From the NCBI RefSeq assembly GCF_016107705.1, contig NZ_JAEHGC010000024.1, forward strand, positions 1 to 50,528: 50,528 nucleotides of DNA. Reading direction: 5' to 3'. Source of the DNA: Neobacillus cucumis. Lineage in GTDB: Bacteria; Bacillota; Bacilli; Bacillales_B; DSM-18226. Shown here one piece after another: positions 29,185 through 40,340 of the stretch; positions within the stretch are counted from its first letter, which is position 1; each line of letters starts with the position of its first letter. A program made the position numbers and the translations under genes. The notes beneath the pieces are model-generated. The model saw only the letters and a list, made by a program, of their open reading frames with translations, did not search any database and was not told the origin of the DNA.

Positions 29185-29210
29185 TTACCCCAAAACAGGA
29201 AGGTCTAAAC
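29185..29210 (-). promoter_or_regulatory. Sigma-B promoter of rplY/ctc
   Basis: Minus-strand GTTTAG (29205-29210), 14-base spacer, GGGTAA (29185-29190): one mismatch in each hexamer of the sigma-B consensus GTTTAA-14-GGGTAT, at the position known for ctc. Confidence 0.8.
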
Positions 29211-29249
29211 ATTTTAATTCAGTATAATTCGGATGGATCCTTGTACGGA

Positions 29250-30206
29250 TTAATCAAATAATGTACTTACGGACTGTTCCTCATGTACACGGATAATTGC
29301 TTCACCGATTAGTGGTGCGACAGAAAGATTTATAATTTTATCAATCTTTTTCTCTTCCGGAAGTTCAATTGAGTTTGTAACCACTAATTCTTTAATTTTT
29401 GAATTTTGAATTCTTTCAATGGCTGGACCGCTCAATACAGGGTGTGTACAGGAGGCATAAACCTCTAAAGCACCGTTTTCCACTAATGCATTTGCAGCAA
29501 GTGTAATCGTTCCAGCTGTATCAATAATATCATCAATAAGAATAGCTACCTTTCCATCAATGTTACCCACAATATTCATAACCTCGGCAACATTTGGACG
29601 CGGACGGCGTTTGTCAATAATCGCGATTGGAGCTTTTAGGCGCTCTGCCATTTTTCTAGCTCTTGTTACCCCGCCATGGTCTGGAGATACAACGACAAGA
29701 TCACCGTCTAGTGCTTTGTTCTTAAAGTATTCTGATAAAATCGGCACTCCCATAAGGTGGTCAATTGGAATATCAAAGAACCCTTGAATTTGCGGTGCGT
29801 GCAAATCAAGACAAATTACACGAGTTGCTCCTGCTGTTTCAAGCAGATTTGCTACTAATTTTGCAGTAATTGGCTCACGGGCACGTGCTTTACGATCTTG
29901 ACGGGCATAACCATAATAAGGCATAACAATATTAATCGTTTTTGCAGATGCTCTTTTTAATGCATCAATCATGATTAATAGTTCCATGAGATTCTCATTA
30001 ATCGGATTGCTCGTTGACTGGATTACGTACACATCACAGCCGCGGATACTTTCTTCAATATTAATTTGAATTTCTCCGTCACTAAATCTAGTTACTGAAC
30101 ACTTTCCAAGCTCTACACCGATTACTTTTGCAATTTCTCTTGCCAAGGGGAGATTAGAATTTAAACTGAATACCTTTAAATTTGGATCTAAATATTGATT
30201 TGACAT
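29250..30206 (-). CDS. prs: Ribose-phosphate pyrophosphokinase (PRPP synthetase)
   Basis: Makes PRPP from ribose 5-phosphate and ATP for purine, pyrimidine, histidine and tryptophan synthesis. The 318-residue class I enzyme shows [17 protein letters not shown] near residue 98, the ribose-phosphate region [19 protein letters not shown] near 170 and the PRPP motif [12 protein letters not shown] near 220. GGAGG precedes the ATG. It is 22 bases from glmU and cotranscribed with it. Confidence 0.98.
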   Translation of the reverse strand: MSNQYLDPNLKVFSLNSNLPLAREIAKVIGVELGKCSVTRFSDGEIQINIEESIRGCDVYVIQSTSNPINENLMELLIMIDALKRASAKTINIVMPYYGYARQDRKARAREPITAKLVANLLETAGATRVICLDLHAPQIQGFFDIPIDHLMGVPILSEYFKNKALDGDLVVVSPDHGGVTRARKMAERLKAPIAIIDKRRPRPNVAEVMNIVGNIDGKVAILIDDIIDTAGTITLAANALVENGALEVYASCTHPVLSGPAIERIQNSKIKELVVTNSIELPEEKKIDKIINLSVAPLIGEAIIRVHEEQSVSTLFD

Positions 30207-30228
30207 GATGGTCCTCCATTATTCTCGC

Positions 30229-31602
30229 TTATTTTTTCAAATTAAGCTTTTGAACGTAGTTTTCCTTATTCACTTGCTTCGCACGGGCAATGGACAATGC
30301 CTCTCCAGGTACATCCATGGTAATGGTAGAACCTGCAGCAACATATGCACCCTTCCCAACTGTAACAGGAGCAACAAGATTTGAATTACAGCCGACAAAG
30401 ACATCATCTTCTATTTTGGTTAAATATTTATTTTTACCATCATAGTTAACCGTGATCGAACCACAGCCGATGTTTACATTATTACCCACTTCTGCATCTC
30501 CAATATAACTTAAATGAGAGGCTTTGCTTCCCTTACCAAATACAGCCTTCTTAATTTCAACGAAGTTTCCAATCTTCACTTCATCTTGAATGGCTGAATC
30601 AGGCCGAATATGGGCAAACGGCCCAATATTGACATTTGCGCCAATTGAGCTTTTATTAGCAGCAGATTGGCGGATAACTGTTCCATTCCCGATTTCACAA
30701 GTATCAATCTCAGAATGCGGGCCAATTTGACAATCAGAACCAATGATCGTTCTACCCTTCAGGATGGTCCCAGGATAAATCACAGTATCCTGGCCAATTT
30801 GTACATCTGTCTCAATATAGGTGTTATCGGGATCGATGAGCGTTACACCATTCCGCATATGGTCTTCATTAATCCGGTTTCGCATAATTCGCTCTGCAGT
30901 GCTTAGCGCGATTCTGTCATTCACGCCAATCGTTTCTTCAAACTTATCTGTTTGGAAAGCGGTAACAATTTCACCTTGTTCCTTTAGAATCTCGATAACA
31001 TCCGGTAAATAGTATTCCCCTTGAACATTATCATTTGAGACCTTTAATAATGCCTCAAAAAGAGCCTCATTGTCGAAGCAATACGTTCCAGTATTAATTT
31101 CATTAATGGCCCGCTCTGCCTCTGTGGCATCTTTGTGTTCAACGATTTTTTCAACCAATCCGCTTTCATTTCGAATGATCCGGCCATAGCCTGTTGGATC
31201 TTCAATCCTCGCAGTCAGAATGGTAGCCTTTGCAGCTAGTTCTTGATGATGGTTAAATAAGGCTTCCATCGTTTCTGCACGAATTAATGGAGTATCACCG
31301 CAGACAACAATGGTTGTTCCCTTTTTACCAGCGAGCATTTCTTCAGCCTGGATGACCGCATGTGCCGTTCCAAGCTGCTGTTCTTGAAGAGCATAAAGGC
31401 TTTTTTCGCCTAATTGGGCTTTTACCATTTCTGCTCCATGCCCGATAATCGTAACCATTTCTTCTATATCCAGCTTTGTTATTTGATCCACTACATGCTG
31501 AACCATTGGTTTTCCACAAACCGGGTGCAACACTTTATAAAGCTTTGATTTCATCCGCGTTCCTTGTCCTGCGGCTAAAATCACAGCATAACGATTAGAC
31601 AT
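30229..31602 (-). CDS. glmU: Bifunctional UDP-N-acetylglucosamine pyrophosphorylase/glucosamine-1-phosphate acetyltransferase
   Basis: Last two steps to UDP-GlcNAc, the precursor of peptidoglycan and teichoic acids. The 457-residue protein has an N-terminal uridylyltransferase domain (1-230; [20 protein letters not shown]) and a C-terminal left-handed beta helix (250-450) of hexapeptide repeats ending in the acetyltransferase site around [19 protein letters not shown]. The ATG at 31602 lies seven bases after GGAGG; an in-frame ATG six bases earlier overlaps the ribosome site. Confidence 0.97.
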   Translation of the reverse strand: MSNRYAVILAAGQGTRMKSKLYKVLHPVCGKPMVQHVVDQITKLDIEEMVTIIGHGAEMVKAQLGEKSLYALQEQQLGTAHAVIQAEEMLAGKKGTTIVVCGDTPLIRAETMEALFNHHQELAAKATILTARIEDPTGYGRIIRNESGLVEKIVEHKDATEAERAINEINTGTYCFDNEALFEALLKVSNDNVQGEYYLPDVIEILKEQGEIVTAFQTDKFEETIGVNDRIALSTAERIMRNRINEDHMRNGVTLIDPDNTYIETDVQIGQDTVIYPGTILKGRTIIGSDCQIGPHSEIDTCEIGNGTVIRQSAANKSSIGANVNIGPFAHIRPDSAIQDEVKIGNFVEIKKAVFGKGSKASHLSYIGDAEVGNNVNIGCGSITVNYDGKNKYLTKIEDDVFVGCNSNLVAPVTVGKGAYVAAGSTITMDVPGEALSIARAKQVNKENYVQKLNLKK

Positions 31603-31638
31603 GAACATGCCTCCAATTTACCTTTTTATCCATTAAAA

Positions 31639-31667
31639 ATATTAACGCAATTTGCTTGCCTTTTCAA
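31639..31667 (-). promoter_or_regulatory. Sigma-A promoter of glmU-prs
   Basis: Minus-strand TTGAAA (31662-31667) and TAATAT (31639-31644) with a 17-base spacer. Confidence 0.6.
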
Positions 31668-31749
31668 GGAATGTTCCGAAAGTGTCTTAATTTGTTATTT
31701 GGAGTGCCGCTTAGAGGACTGATAGAGGGGACAATTAGCGAAGAATCTA

Positions 31750-31784
31750 AAAAATAAAAAGAGCCTTACGTGGAAGAAAGGCCC
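31750..31784 (-). terminator. Terminator after spoVG
   Basis: Minus-strand stem pairing 31761-31767 with 31778-31784 (one mismatch), then TTTTTATTTTTT. Confidence 0.75.
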
Positions 31785-31799
31785 TAGTTGTCAAAATCC

Positions 31800-32090
31800 T
31801 TAGGAAGCTCCGGCTTCTTCAAATTCAATTTCCAATTCACCTAAGCGGTGGTACTCTGCCAAAACAGCTTCTTGGATTTTTCCGCGTGTTCCTGAATTGA
31901 TTGGATGCGCAATGTCACGAAATTCTCCGTCTGGAGTACGTTTACTTGGCATAGCTACAAATAAACCGTTGTTTCCATCGATAACACGAATGTCATGAAC
32001 TACAAATTCATTGTCTAATGTGATTGATGCAATCGCTCTCATTCTTCCATCCGTATTAACGCGGCGTAATCTTACGTCAGTTACTTCCAT
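31800..32090 (-). CDS. spoVG: SpoVG, RNA-binding regulatory protein
   Basis: A 96-residue conserved protein ([60 protein letters not shown]). In B. subtilis it affects septation and cortex formation, and in other Firmicutes it binds nucleic acid and controls virulence or cell-wall genes. Its gene is the textbook sigma-H and AbrB target, and a sigma-H promoter is visible here. AAAGGGTG precedes the ATG. It is single-gene, with a terminator. Confidence 0.97.
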   Translation of the reverse strand: MEVTDVRLRRVNTDGRMRAIASITLDNEFVVHDIRVIDGNNGLFVAMPSKRTPDGEFRDIAHPINSGTRGKIQEAVLAEYHRLGELEIEFEEAGAS

Positions 32091-32133
32091 GTGCTCACAC
32101 CCTTTTCTTCTAGATAAAAAGCTAGATTAATAA

Positions 32134-32158
32134 ATTCAACAGAAATCTTGGTTTTCCT
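32134..32158 (-). promoter_or_regulatory. Sigma-H promoter of spoVG
   Basis: Minus-strand AGGAAAA (32152-32158), 11-base spacer, GTTGAAT (32134-32140): an excellent match to the sigma-H pattern RNAGGAAWW and RNNGAAT. The very A+T-rich 100 bases upstream (32160-32265) correspond to the AbrB-binding AT box of B. subtilis spoVG. Confidence 0.8.
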
Positions 32159-32271
32159 TCTTTAATTTTAAAATTTTTTAGAAAAATTAGGGCAAAAAAG
32201 TGAACTTCTGTAAAAAACGGTAATTTTCTTACATTTTAAGACAAAATAATAAATATTTCCCTCCTTACAAA

Positions 32272-32301
32272 TAAAAAAGCACTCGTTTATTTCACGAGCG
32301 C
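32272..32301 (-). terminator. Terminator overlapping the ridA stop codon
   Basis: Minus-strand stem 32279-32286 with 32294-32301 (one mismatch), loop containing the ridA TAA, followed by TTTTTTATT. Confidence 0.8.
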
Positions 32302-32661
32302 TACAACTTCGATCTCAACTAATACATCTTTAGGTAATCTGGCTACTTCGACACATGAACGTGCAGGTTTATGAGTGTGGAAATATTCTCCATAGATTTC
32401 ATTAAGCTGTGCAAATTCATCCATATTTTTAATAAAAACAGTGGCTTTTACAACTGTCTCTAATGATGCACCAGCAGCTTCTAGTACTGCTTGTAAATTT
32501 TTAAATACCTGGTGGGTTTGTACCTTAATATCTCCTTCAACCAAAGTACCTTCCGCTGTTAGTGGAATTTGACCAGAACTGTAAAACAAATTATTGACAA
32601 CAATACCTTGAGAATAGGGACCAATTGCAGCTGGTGCTTGATTTGTTTGAACGATTTCCAT
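32287..32661 (-). CDS. ridA: Reactive intermediate (enamine/imine) deaminase RidA
   Basis: Hydrolyses reactive 2-aminoacrylate-type enamines from PLP enzymes (YabJ in B. subtilis, where it also affects purine repression). The 124-residue YjgF/YER057c fold shows [43 protein letters not shown] and the substrate arginine in [28 protein letters not shown] precedes the ATG. It lies 13 bases after purR. Confidence 0.96.
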   Translation of the reverse strand: MEIVQTNQAPAAIGPYSQGIVVNNLFYSSGQIPLTAEGTLVEGDIKVQTHQVFKNLQAVLEAAGASLETVVKATVFIKNMDEFAQLNEIYGEYFHTHKPARSCVEVARLPKDVLVEIEVVALVK

Positions 32662-32674
32662 ATGTAAAACCCTC

Positions 32675-33499
32675 CTATTTATTTAGTGTAAAATAGTTAC
32701 CTTCTTTAACATTAATCTTTTTTTCCTTCAAATCAACATCCGATAATTGAACAAGAGATAAATAGTTATCAACCAGGCGCTCTTCAATTTTTTCCGCTTC
32801 GACTAAAACAGCAATCCCGGCAACTGTAGCATTAAATTCCTCTAATAAACTAATCATGCCGATGACTGTTCCGCCAGCTTTCATGAAATCATCGACAATC
32901 AAGACCCTGGAGCCTTCTGTAAGGCTTCTCTTAGAAAGAACCATCGTTTGAATTCTTTTGGTTGAACCAGAGACATAATTAATGCTTACGGTCGGTCCCT
33001 CCGTTACTTTGCTGTCCCTTCTGACAATCACAACAGGAGCATTTAATTGACTTGCCACTGCATAGGCAAGCGGAATCCCTTTTGTTGCCACAGTCATGAT
33101 GACATCAATTTTAGCTTCGGAATAAGCAGAAGCAATAATCCTTCCTGCTTTTTGGACAATTTGAGGATCCCCCAAGATATCCGTCAAATATAAATAGCCT
33201 CCAGGTAATAACCGATCAGGAGTAGCGATTAATTCACAGAGTTCTTGAACAAAAGGCCTCGCATTTTCTTTGCTTATTTGCACTAAGAATTTAACGCCTC
33301 CAGCTGCACCCGGTACCGTCTGCAAGGTTCCAAATCCTTTTTGCTCAAATGTTTCTTTGACTATCGCTAAATCTTCACTAATAGATGATTTTGCTGATTC
33401 ATAACGATCGGCGAAAAATGTCAGCGGTACGAGCTGGCGAGGATGGTCCAGTAAATAATTCGTCATATCAATCAACCGTTCACTTCGACGAAACTTCAT
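32675..33499 (-). CDS. purR: Purine operon repressor PurR
   Basis: PRPP-responsive repressor of purine synthesis in Bacillota, unrelated to the LacI-type PurR of enterics. The 274 residues have an N-terminal winged helix (1-74; [20 protein letters not shown]) and a PRTase-like domain with the PRPP motif [13 protein letters not shown] near 202. The ATG at 33499 sits five bases after GGAGG. I see no typical PurBox (CGAAC) upstream. It is in the ispE-purR-ridA group. Confidence 0.96.
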   Translation of the reverse strand: MKFRRSERLIDMTNYLLDHPRQLVPLTFFADRYESAKSSISEDLAIVKETFEQKGFGTLQTVPGAAGGVKFLVQISKENARPFVQELCELIATPDRLLPGGYLYLTDILGDPQIVQKAGRIIASAYSEAKIDVIMTVATKGIPLAYAVASQLNAPVVIVRRDSKVTEGPTVSINYVSGSTKRIQTMVLSKRSLTEGSRVLIVDDFMKAGGTVIGMISLLEEFNATVAGIAVLVEAEKIEERLVDNYLSLVQLSDVDLKEKKINVKEGNYFTLNK

Positions 33500-33553
33500 A
33501 ATAACCTCCAAAAGACGAAAATTCTAATTAAAATATATCACTAACGTACGCAT

Positions 33554-34423
33554 TTAATCAAGGAAGTGGCGTTCTCCTAACATCCTCACCGCAAAAACCT
33601 GGTCACAAAATCCTCTTAAGCCGTTATAGATTCGATGCATTCTCGAATCATGCTGAACTAAACCAAAAACCGTCGGGCCACTACCACTCATTAGTACAGC
33701 ATCAGCACCAAAGCGCTTCATTTGATCCTTGATGAGGGCTACCTCCGGATGCAGGTTTAATGTAACATCTTCTAAAACGTTCCCAACGTTTTGACAAACC
33801 TGCTGATAATCATTATTTTTTATTGCTTCAATCATTCCATTTGTGTTCGGGTGCTTCATTCCATTTAAGTCGAGGCGGCGATAGACCTCTGCTGTTGATA
33901 CACCAATAAAGGGTTTCGCTAAAATCACCCAGCATGTAGGAGGAGCTGGGAGATCGGTGATAAATTCTCCTCTGCCTTTTGCTATGGCTGTCCCGCCATA
34001 TACACAGAAGGAAACATCTGAGCCAATTTCAGAACCGAGTTCAGCCAGCTCATCCAGTGTTAATCCGAGCCCCCATAACTTATTTAAACCTCTTAATGTT
34101 GCCGCAGCATCACTGCTGCCGCCGGCAAGGCCTGCAGCAACCGGGATTGTCTTTTCAATGGAGATCACAACCCCTTTTTTGACTTGAAAACGGTCCTTTA
34201 ACAGCTGAGCAGCCTGATAGGCTAAATTTCGCTGGTCATCCGGAACGTAGCGGTTATGGGAAAGAATATGTATTTTATCTTGATTTAATAAACTTAGCTC
34301 AACTCGATCGGCCAAATCAATTGTTGTCATAATCATTTCAACTTCATGATATCCATCAGGACGTTTGTTCAAAACATCTAATGATAAATTAATCTTGGCC
34401 GGTGCTTTTATTAAAAGCTTCAC
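33554..34423 (-). CDS. ispE: 4-diphosphocytidyl-2-C-methyl-D-erythritol kinase, GTG start
   Basis: GHMP kinase of the MEP isoprenoid pathway. The 289 residues show [26 protein letters not shown] at the start, the ATP-binding loop [15 protein letters not shown] near 95 and the third GHMP motif [12 protein letters not shown] near 245. The GTG at 34423 matches the homologous start and follows AGGTGG by five bases; a GTG nine bases earlier lies within that ribosome site. Confidence 0.96.
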   Translation of the reverse strand: MKLLIKAPAKINLSLDVLNKRPDGYHEVEMIMTTIDLADRVELSLLNQDKIHILSHNRYVPDDQRNLAYQAAQLLKDRFQVKKGVVISIEKTIPVAAGLAGGSSDAAATLRGLNKLWGLGLTLDELAELGSEIGSDVSFCVYGGTAIAKGRGEFITDLPAPPTCWVILAKPFIGVSTAEVYRRLDLNGMKHPNTNGMIEAIKNNDYQQVCQNVGNVLEDVTLNLHPEVALIKDQMKRFGADAVLMSGSGPTVFGLVQHDSRMHRIYNGLRGFCDQVFAVRMLGERHFLD

Positions 34424-34556
34424 AACGTCCACCTACTTTAAAAATTGACAGTTCCATATTTTGTCCTATTTTACCACAAAACGGTCAATGTAAGACGTGA
34501 TAGAAAAATAATCCTATCAAATATAACATTTTAACAAAAAATAATGCAGAAATGAA

Positions 34557-34582
34557 AGGCCAGGGGGTTTATTCCCTGGCCT
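34557..34582 (-). terminator. Hairpin after sspF
   Basis: Perfect nine-base-pair arms AGGCCAGGG/CCCTGGCCT around an eight-base loop, 55 bases after the sspF stop. The T tract is weak (TTTCATTT), so termination is likely but not certain. Confidence 0.65.
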
Positions 34583-34637
34583 GACCGTGGTGAATCTATC
34601 GGTTTAAACTGACTTCAGAAAGATATCGATCTTTTGG

Positions 34638-34814
34638 TTAACGTTTGTTCAACAACTGTTGCTGGGCAAGCTCTATGGCACGCTTTACCATATTCCCTGC
34701 GTCACGGGCTTTAATCCCGCCCCAGCCTTCTTTTTGAACCACATCATAAAAGCCAAGCTCCTTTGCGAGCTCCTCTTTAAATTGACCAGACATGACACCT
34801 CTTCTTCTGCCCAT
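34638..34814 (-). CDS. sspF: Small acid-soluble spore protein SspF, alpha/beta-like
   Basis: A 58-residue spore-core DNA-binding protein. The sequence begins [20 protein letters not shown] and continues [20 protein letters not shown], the conserved region of alpha/beta-type SASPs. These proteins coat spore DNA and protect it from UV and heat. GAAAGGGG lies upstream of the ATG. It occupies the B. subtilis sspF position between veg and ispE, and has a clear sigma-G -10. Confidence 0.93.
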   Translation of the reverse strand: MGRRRGVMSGQFKEELAKELGFYDVVQKEGWGGIKARDAGNMVKRAIELAQQQLLNKR

Positions 34815-34847
34815 CTAAACAACCCCTTTCTTCACTCACGGTATTTA

Positions 34848-34876
34848 TAGTATGTATAAATTTAATCTTTTCATGT
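34848..34876 (-). promoter_or_regulatory. Sigma-G promoter of sspF
   Basis: Minus-strand CATACTA (34848-34854), a perfect CATNMTA -10, with ACATG (34872-34876; 4/5 of GHATR) 17 bases upstream. Confidence 0.7.
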
Positions 34877-34910
34877 TATCTATAATCATCCATGTCGATT
34901 TTTGAAGAAA

Positions 34911-34939
34911 GCAAAAAGCAGTAAACCACAGTTTACCGC
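34911..34939 (-). terminator. Terminator after veg
   Basis: Minus-strand hairpin GCGGTAAAC/GTTTACTGC (34918-34926 with 34931-34939) and TTTTTGC. Confidence 0.85.
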
Positions 34940-34957
34940 CTAAACATTGCTCATATG

Positions 34958-35218
34958 TTAGCTTAAAGCTAAGTGTCCTGATGCATCTTCAAAGGTGATT
35001 TGAACGGTCTCAGTCAATACATCTGCATAGCTGTATGAAACGCGCTCAAAAGCATTCTCATCTTGATCCAACTCAATGACAAATACTGAAGGGTATGTTT
35101 CCGCTAAAACACCGGAACGCTCAATCGTTTTTCTGCGTCCTCCGTTTGCCTTAAGTAACAATCTTTTCCCTAAATTTGAGTCAAGAGCCTTTTTAATATC
35201 GGCTAAGGTTTTTGGCAT
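34958..35218 (-). CDS. veg: Veg protein, biofilm-related regulator
   Basis: An 86-residue protein, almost identical in layout to B. subtilis Veg: [20 protein letters not shown], then the strongly conserved [20 protein letters not shown]. In B. subtilis it stimulates biofilm genes by antagonising SinR; how it does so is unclear. The ATG at 35218 with GAGGTGG upstream is preferred. An in-frame ATG at 35269 lies on the promoter -35. Confidence 0.95.
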   Translation of the reverse strand: MPKTLADIKKALDSNLGKRLLLKANGGRRKTIERSGVLAETYPSVFVIELDQDENAFERVSYSYADVLTETVQITFEDASGHLALS

Positions 35219-35240
35219 TCGGTCCACCTCACTATGTAAA

Positions 35241-35269
35241 AGTATACCACGCAAATAACATTTTGTCAA
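35241..35269 (-). promoter_or_regulatory. Strong sigma-A promoter of veg
   Basis: Minus-strand perfect TTGACA (35264-35269), 17-base spacer, TATACT (35241-35246). Pveg is one of the strongest vegetative promoters in B. subtilis, and the same architecture is kept here. Confidence 0.85.
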
Positions 35270-35390
35270 ACAAAATATAAAATTATATCAGTCCGATAAA
35301 AAGATTGTCAATATTTTTTCTTCTACTTTTTCTTCTAAATTTCAACATTTCTATGGTTTCCTTAACTTGCCTTAAATATGTATCAATCAT

Positions 35391-35423
35391 AAAAAAAAAG
35401 CCCCTTTGAGTAAAAAAGGCTTT
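35391..35423 (-). terminator. Terminator after yabG
   Basis: Minus-strand AAGCC/GGCTT-type hairpin followed by nine T residues, three bases after the yabG stop. Confidence 0.8.
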
Positions 35424-35426
35424 CAA

Positions 35427-36305
35427 TTATTCCTCAGGAACCGGATTATACGGCATTCCAGTCCGTAATACTCCCCTTGTTTCGATTCCTCCTAATCCTT
35501 TTTCGCCGGTCAATGTATTTCTTAATACATCCCAGACATTTATCCGTTCCATAAAGGGAGTAAAGCTAATTTTGGCTACGATATATACAGGGTCAAGTGC
35601 ATGGATATTGATCCTTGATGGTGAACTTGCAAAATTGGCTCCTGCATGAATGAGCGATTCAAAATGGGATTGGCAGGCACCTGCAAAAATCACCAATTGA
35701 TCCAAATGCGGTACTTTTCGGCGTGCTTCCCGAACGGTTTGAACAAAATGTTTGGAATGACGATATGCATTGATATCGGTCATTTTCCCTTTAGCTTTTG
35801 AATAAGCATCATGTCCTGTGATGACAAGGATGTCGGGACGGTAATAATCAATTAATTGACCGATTTTTTCAGGCATTTCTTTTTCATTACAATGAATTCC
35901 TGTGACTGGTATCCCGATTTTATCGTATAAGTCCATACATTTCTTTAAGTAATTTGGGTCTCCATCTAAATGAAGGACCTTACCGGGAATCTGGAAGTAA
36001 TTAAATGATTTGACATACCCGTCTGTTGCTTCATATTCCTGTCTGTGCTTCAATAAATCAACATCTTGTGTAAAAAGCCGGTACGATTGTTCTTCCAGAG
36101 TTCGAAATTCCTGTGTCATCCTCATTCTGTCTGTTTGGTTAATTGGAATCAAATCGTAATAGGGTGCATCTGCAATTAAGCGAAAATCTTCACCGTAGAG
36201 GATGGCAATCTTTTGACCGTTGATTTCCCGAATATCTATAATTCGGAAGAGAATATCGCAATTATGTGATTGTCTGCCGACAACATCCATTAATTTTAAA
36301 TCCAT
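35427..36305 (-). CDS. yabG: Sporulation-specific coat protease YabG
   Basis: Mother-cell protease (family U57/C-type) that processes spore coat proteins such as SpoIVA and SafA before transglutaminase cross-linking. The 292 residues include an N-terminal SH3-like region (LMDVVGRQSHNCDILFRI) and the conserved core DILVITGHDAYSK, NAYRHSKHFV and VIFAGACQSHFESL, where the likely catalytic H and C are. The ATG at 36305, five bases after GGAGTGA, fits homologues. In-frame sequence further upstream is the sigma-K promoter, not coding. Confidence 0.93.
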   Translation of the reverse strand: MDLKLMDVVGRQSHNCDILFRIIDIREINGQKIAILYGEDFRLIADAPYYDLIPINQTDRMRMTQEFRTLEEQSYRLFTQDVDLLKHRQEYEATDGYVKSFNYFQIPGKVLHLDGDPNYLKKCMDLYDKIGIPVTGIHCNEKEMPEKIGQLIDYYRPDILVITGHDAYSKAKGKMTDINAYRHSKHFVQTVREARRKVPHLDQLVIFAGACQSHFESLIHAGANFASSPSRINIHALDPVYIVAKISFTPFMERINVWDVLRNTLTGEKGLGGIETRGVLRTGMPYNPVPEE

Positions 36306-36360
36306 TGCTGTCACTCCAATAAGACCAGCAAATAAGGCCTTCCAAATAAAGTTCCTTTCA

Positions 36361-36389
36361 TAGGCTATGCAGAATACGGCAGATTTGTG
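36361..36389 (-). promoter_or_regulatory. Sigma-K promoter of yabG
   Basis: Minus-strand CACA (36386-36389), 16-base spacer, CATAGCCTA (36361-36369), a perfect fit to the sigma-K -10 CATANNNTA with an AC-type -35. yabG is sigma-K dependent in B. subtilis. Confidence 0.75.
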
Positions 36390-36425
36390 ACGGAATGGGG
36401 TGAAGGCTTGAAACACCTCTCTAAG

Positions 36426-36452
36426 CAAAAAAAAGACCCTCTAAGAGGTCTT
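36426..36452 (-). terminator. Terminator after rsmA
   Basis: Minus-strand AAGACC/GGTCTT-type hairpin and TTTTTTTT immediately after the rsmA stop. Confidence 0.85.
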
Positions 36453-37884
<1,432 letters not shown>

Positions 37885-38056
37885 TTTTTCCTCCAAAAAA
37901 CATAAAAAATAAAAAATTGAAAAAAATTTGAAACATTTTTGTAATGTCCATCGTCTATATAAATGAAAAACATCATACAATAGAAAAGAATCTATAAATG
38001 GTTCAGATGATGCTGCTAAAAGGCGCTCACGCTTTCCTTAGTATAAAGAAATTCGC

Positions 38057-38092
38057 GAAAAAAGCAAAATGCAGAGGAAGGTATCCTCTGCA
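38057..38092 (-). terminator. Terminator after yabE
   Basis: Minus-strand perfect nine-pair hairpin TGCAGAGGA/TCCTCTGCA (38070-38092) followed by TTTTGCTTTTTT. Confidence 0.88.
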
Positions 38093-38101
38093 CAAAAAAG
38101 C

Positions 38102-39283
38102 TTAATTTAGGACTTTAATTTTCACCTTCCGAACACCCCAGCGATATGCCTGCGATCTGGATGGAAAGAAAACATCTATTTTGTAACCATTAATAGCCGA
38201 ACCCGTATCTGCTGCTACAGCATAGCCATAGCCTTCCACAAAAACCTTTGTTCCAAGAGGAATGATATTTGGATCAACAGCAATCACTTTTACATTTGGA
38301 TTCGCCCGCAGGTTAATCCCTGTTGCCGTCCTTCCCGAACAGCCGTTACAATCTGCTGTATAAGCCGTTGTACTCACATAGAACTCTTTACCGGTATCAC
38401 TTTCACCACGAGATACTTGTAAATCCAACTCCTTCGTTCCGACAGCCACAATCTTATCCTGTTTCTCTTTAAGCTTCTGCTCATTAATTAGTTTTCTTGA
38501 AACTTCTTTTCCATTTTCGTAGAAAACTTCATATTCTCTTGAAACAAGTCCCTTCTGGCCTTCCTTGACAGTCTTTTCTTTACCTTTAGCGAGGCTCTCA
38601 TCTTTTTTTGTTATTACAGCAAAATGAACTGGTTCTTCCACTACATCGGTGACTTTTTCTACTCGAATAACGTGAATCACATTATTCTTTTTGACTGTCG
38701 CAGTTAATGACGGTTCAACTCGGTCTAATGATTTTAGTTTAATCCCCTGTTGTGTTAAAAAGTCAGCGACCGTAGTCGAAGTGGACCATACTTTCTTCCT
38801 CTTTCCACCATCTACATATGTAAGATGAAAGGCAGCTTTAATATTAATTTTCATCTTGTTTTTAATCTGTTTCTGCGGCTTAGGCAAAATTTGGTCATGT
38901 TTTTTTAACGAAATTTTCTGATTTCCTAGAAGCTCAGCAACCGTATCGGCTGTTGTCCATACCGTTTTCTTCTCGTTGTCTTTCACAATAGTAACCTGTT
39001 TTGCTTGTTTCCAGACAATCTTTTGATCATCTTTTACATTGCTATTTGTAGGCGGAAACAAGTAGTCTTGAGAGCGAATCTTTAACCCTAGCTCGTCGAA
39101 TACTTCTTTGACGGTATCTGCATGTGTTTTTACGATTCTTTCTTGGCCATTCAGTGTCATTGCCACTGTTTTCTTCGACCCCTCAAACACAAGGAAACCA
39201 AGAGCACCGGCAAAAACTACTAAACTAGCGAATACAATGGGCCATTTCTTCTTGCTCACAGACCTGGAAATCAGGTTTTTCAT
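38102..39283 (-). CDS. yabE: YabE cell-wall protein: DUF348 repeats, G5 domain and 3D domain
   Basis: Exported wall-lytic or Rpf-like protein. It has an N-terminal TM or signal (about residues 13-30), three DUF348 modules of about 58 residues each (KTHADTVKEVFDELGL, TADTVAELLGNQKISL, TSTTVADFLTQQGIKL), a G5 domain (about 210-290) and a C-terminal 3D (Asp-Asp-Asp) domain: YTADCNGCSGRTATG, VAVDPNIIPLGTKVFVEG and AADTGSAINGYKIDVFF. The 3D domain is a double-psi barrel of the MltA type. The start is uncertain: ATG 39283 lies 22 bases from AAGGAGG, and a better spaced ATC is at 39298. Confidence 0.88.
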   Translation of the reverse strand: MKNLISRSVSKKKWPIVFASLVVFAGALGFLVFEGSKKTVAMTLNGQERIVKTHADTVKEVFDELGLKIRSQDYLFPPTNSNVKDDQKIVWKQAKQVTIVKDNEKKTVWTTADTVAELLGNQKISLKKHDQILPKPQKQIKNKMKINIKAAFHLTYVDGGKRKKVWSTSTTVADFLTQQGIKLKSLDRVEPSLTATVKKNNVIHVIRVEKVTDVVEEPVHFAVITKKDESLAKGKEKTVKEGQKGLVSREYEVFYENGKEVSRKLINEQKLKEKQDKIVAVGTKELDLQVSRGESDTGKEFYVSTTAYTADCNGCSGRTATGINLRANPNVKVIAVDPNIIPLGTKVFVEGYGYAVAADTGSAINGYKIDVFFPSRSQAYRWGVRKVKIKVLN

Positions 39284-39520
39284 GTTTTTGAATACGATGA
39301 AAAACGCCTCCTTCTTGTTGGAGTAAATAATAAGAACCACGCTGTCGGCTGTCAACCCTTGCATTCCTGTGAACGTATTTCTAATTATGCATAATGTTGT
39401 ATGGAAAGCAAAGGAAAACTTATCGACATGGTAATCCTATTCCTCAAAGGAGACGTGTAGAACTTTTTGTTTTTCGAAAAAATTCGGACAAGTTTCTCGG
39501 TACTACGACAGCATTTTCTG

Positions 39521-40288
39521 TCAGTTTATGCCGAATAATTTTTTTGCATTATTGGTGGTTGCATGGGCTACTTCTTCTAGGGTTATGCCTTTTATTTCGG
39601 CAATTTGCTCAGCGACCAGCTTCACATACCCCGGTTCATTTCTTTTTCCGCGATGAGGATGGGGTGCTAAATAAGGGCAATCGGTTTCAATTAACAGTTT
39701 ATCTAAAGGAATTTCAGCAGCCACTTCTTTCGGCTTTTTTGCATTTTTAAAAGTAACCGGACCGCCAAGTGAAATATAAAAATTCATTTTCACACATTCC
39801 TTCGCAATCTCTGGGCTGCCGCTAAAACAGTGCATGATGCCCCCGACCTCCTCTGCTCCCTCCTCCTTTAAGATCTCAACAATATCTGCCGTTGCTTCAC
39901 GATTGTGAATGACGATTGGAAGCTTTACCTTTTTCGCTAGCCTGATTTGTTTGCGGAATACCTCTTTCTGGATGTCCTTTGGAGACTTATCCCAATGATA
40001 GTCCAGCCCCATTTCACCTATTGCGACAACCTTTGGGTGTGCGGTTAAATCCTCGATCCATCGTAAATCCTCTTCTGTCATATCAATGGCATCAACCGGG
40101 TGCCAACCGACACAAGCATAGATAAAATCATATGTATCTGCCAAAACCATTGCCCTTTCAATCGTTGGTCGGTCAAAACCGACTACAACAAGATTGGATA
40201 CCCCTTCTTCCTGTGCCCTTACAATAACCTCCTGCAAATCCTCGTTGTATTGCTCATCATTTAAATGTGCATGTGTGTCGAATAACAT
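39521..40288 (-). CDS. tatD: TatD-family 3'-5' DNA exonuclease (YabD/DayD)
   Basis: Metal-dependent DNase of the TatD family, also implicated in D-amino-acyl-tRNA turnover in B. subtilis. The 255-residue TIM barrel shows FDTHAHLNDEQY at the start, GEMGLDYHWD near 95, VIHNREATADIVEI near 130 and LLIETDCPYLAPHPHRG near 205, giving the full set of metal ligands. The ATG at 40288 is placed by AGGGAG and homology. The 90-base upstream extension contains the parS site. Confidence 0.95.
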   Translation of the reverse strand: MLFDTHAHLNDEQYNEDLQEVIVRAQEEGVSNLVVVGFDRPTIERAMVLADTYDFIYACVGWHPVDAIDMTEEDLRWIEDLTAHPKVVAIGEMGLDYHWDKSPKDIQKEVFRKQIRLAKKVKLPIVIHNREATADIVEILKEEGAEEVGGIMHCFSGSPEIAKECVKMNFYISLGGPVTFKNAKKPKEVAAEIPLDKLLIETDCPYLAPHPHRGKRNEPGYVKLVAEQIAEIKGITLEEVAHATTNNAKKLFGIN

Positions 40289-40340
40289 TTTAAAACTCCC
40301 TGTCATTAAAAGTTTAAAAACACCGAAATATCTCGAAAAT

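Noticed and set aside
29211..29249. Possible terminator after prs
   Set aside because: Short complementary pieces exist but no stable stem followed by a T tract on the minus strand.
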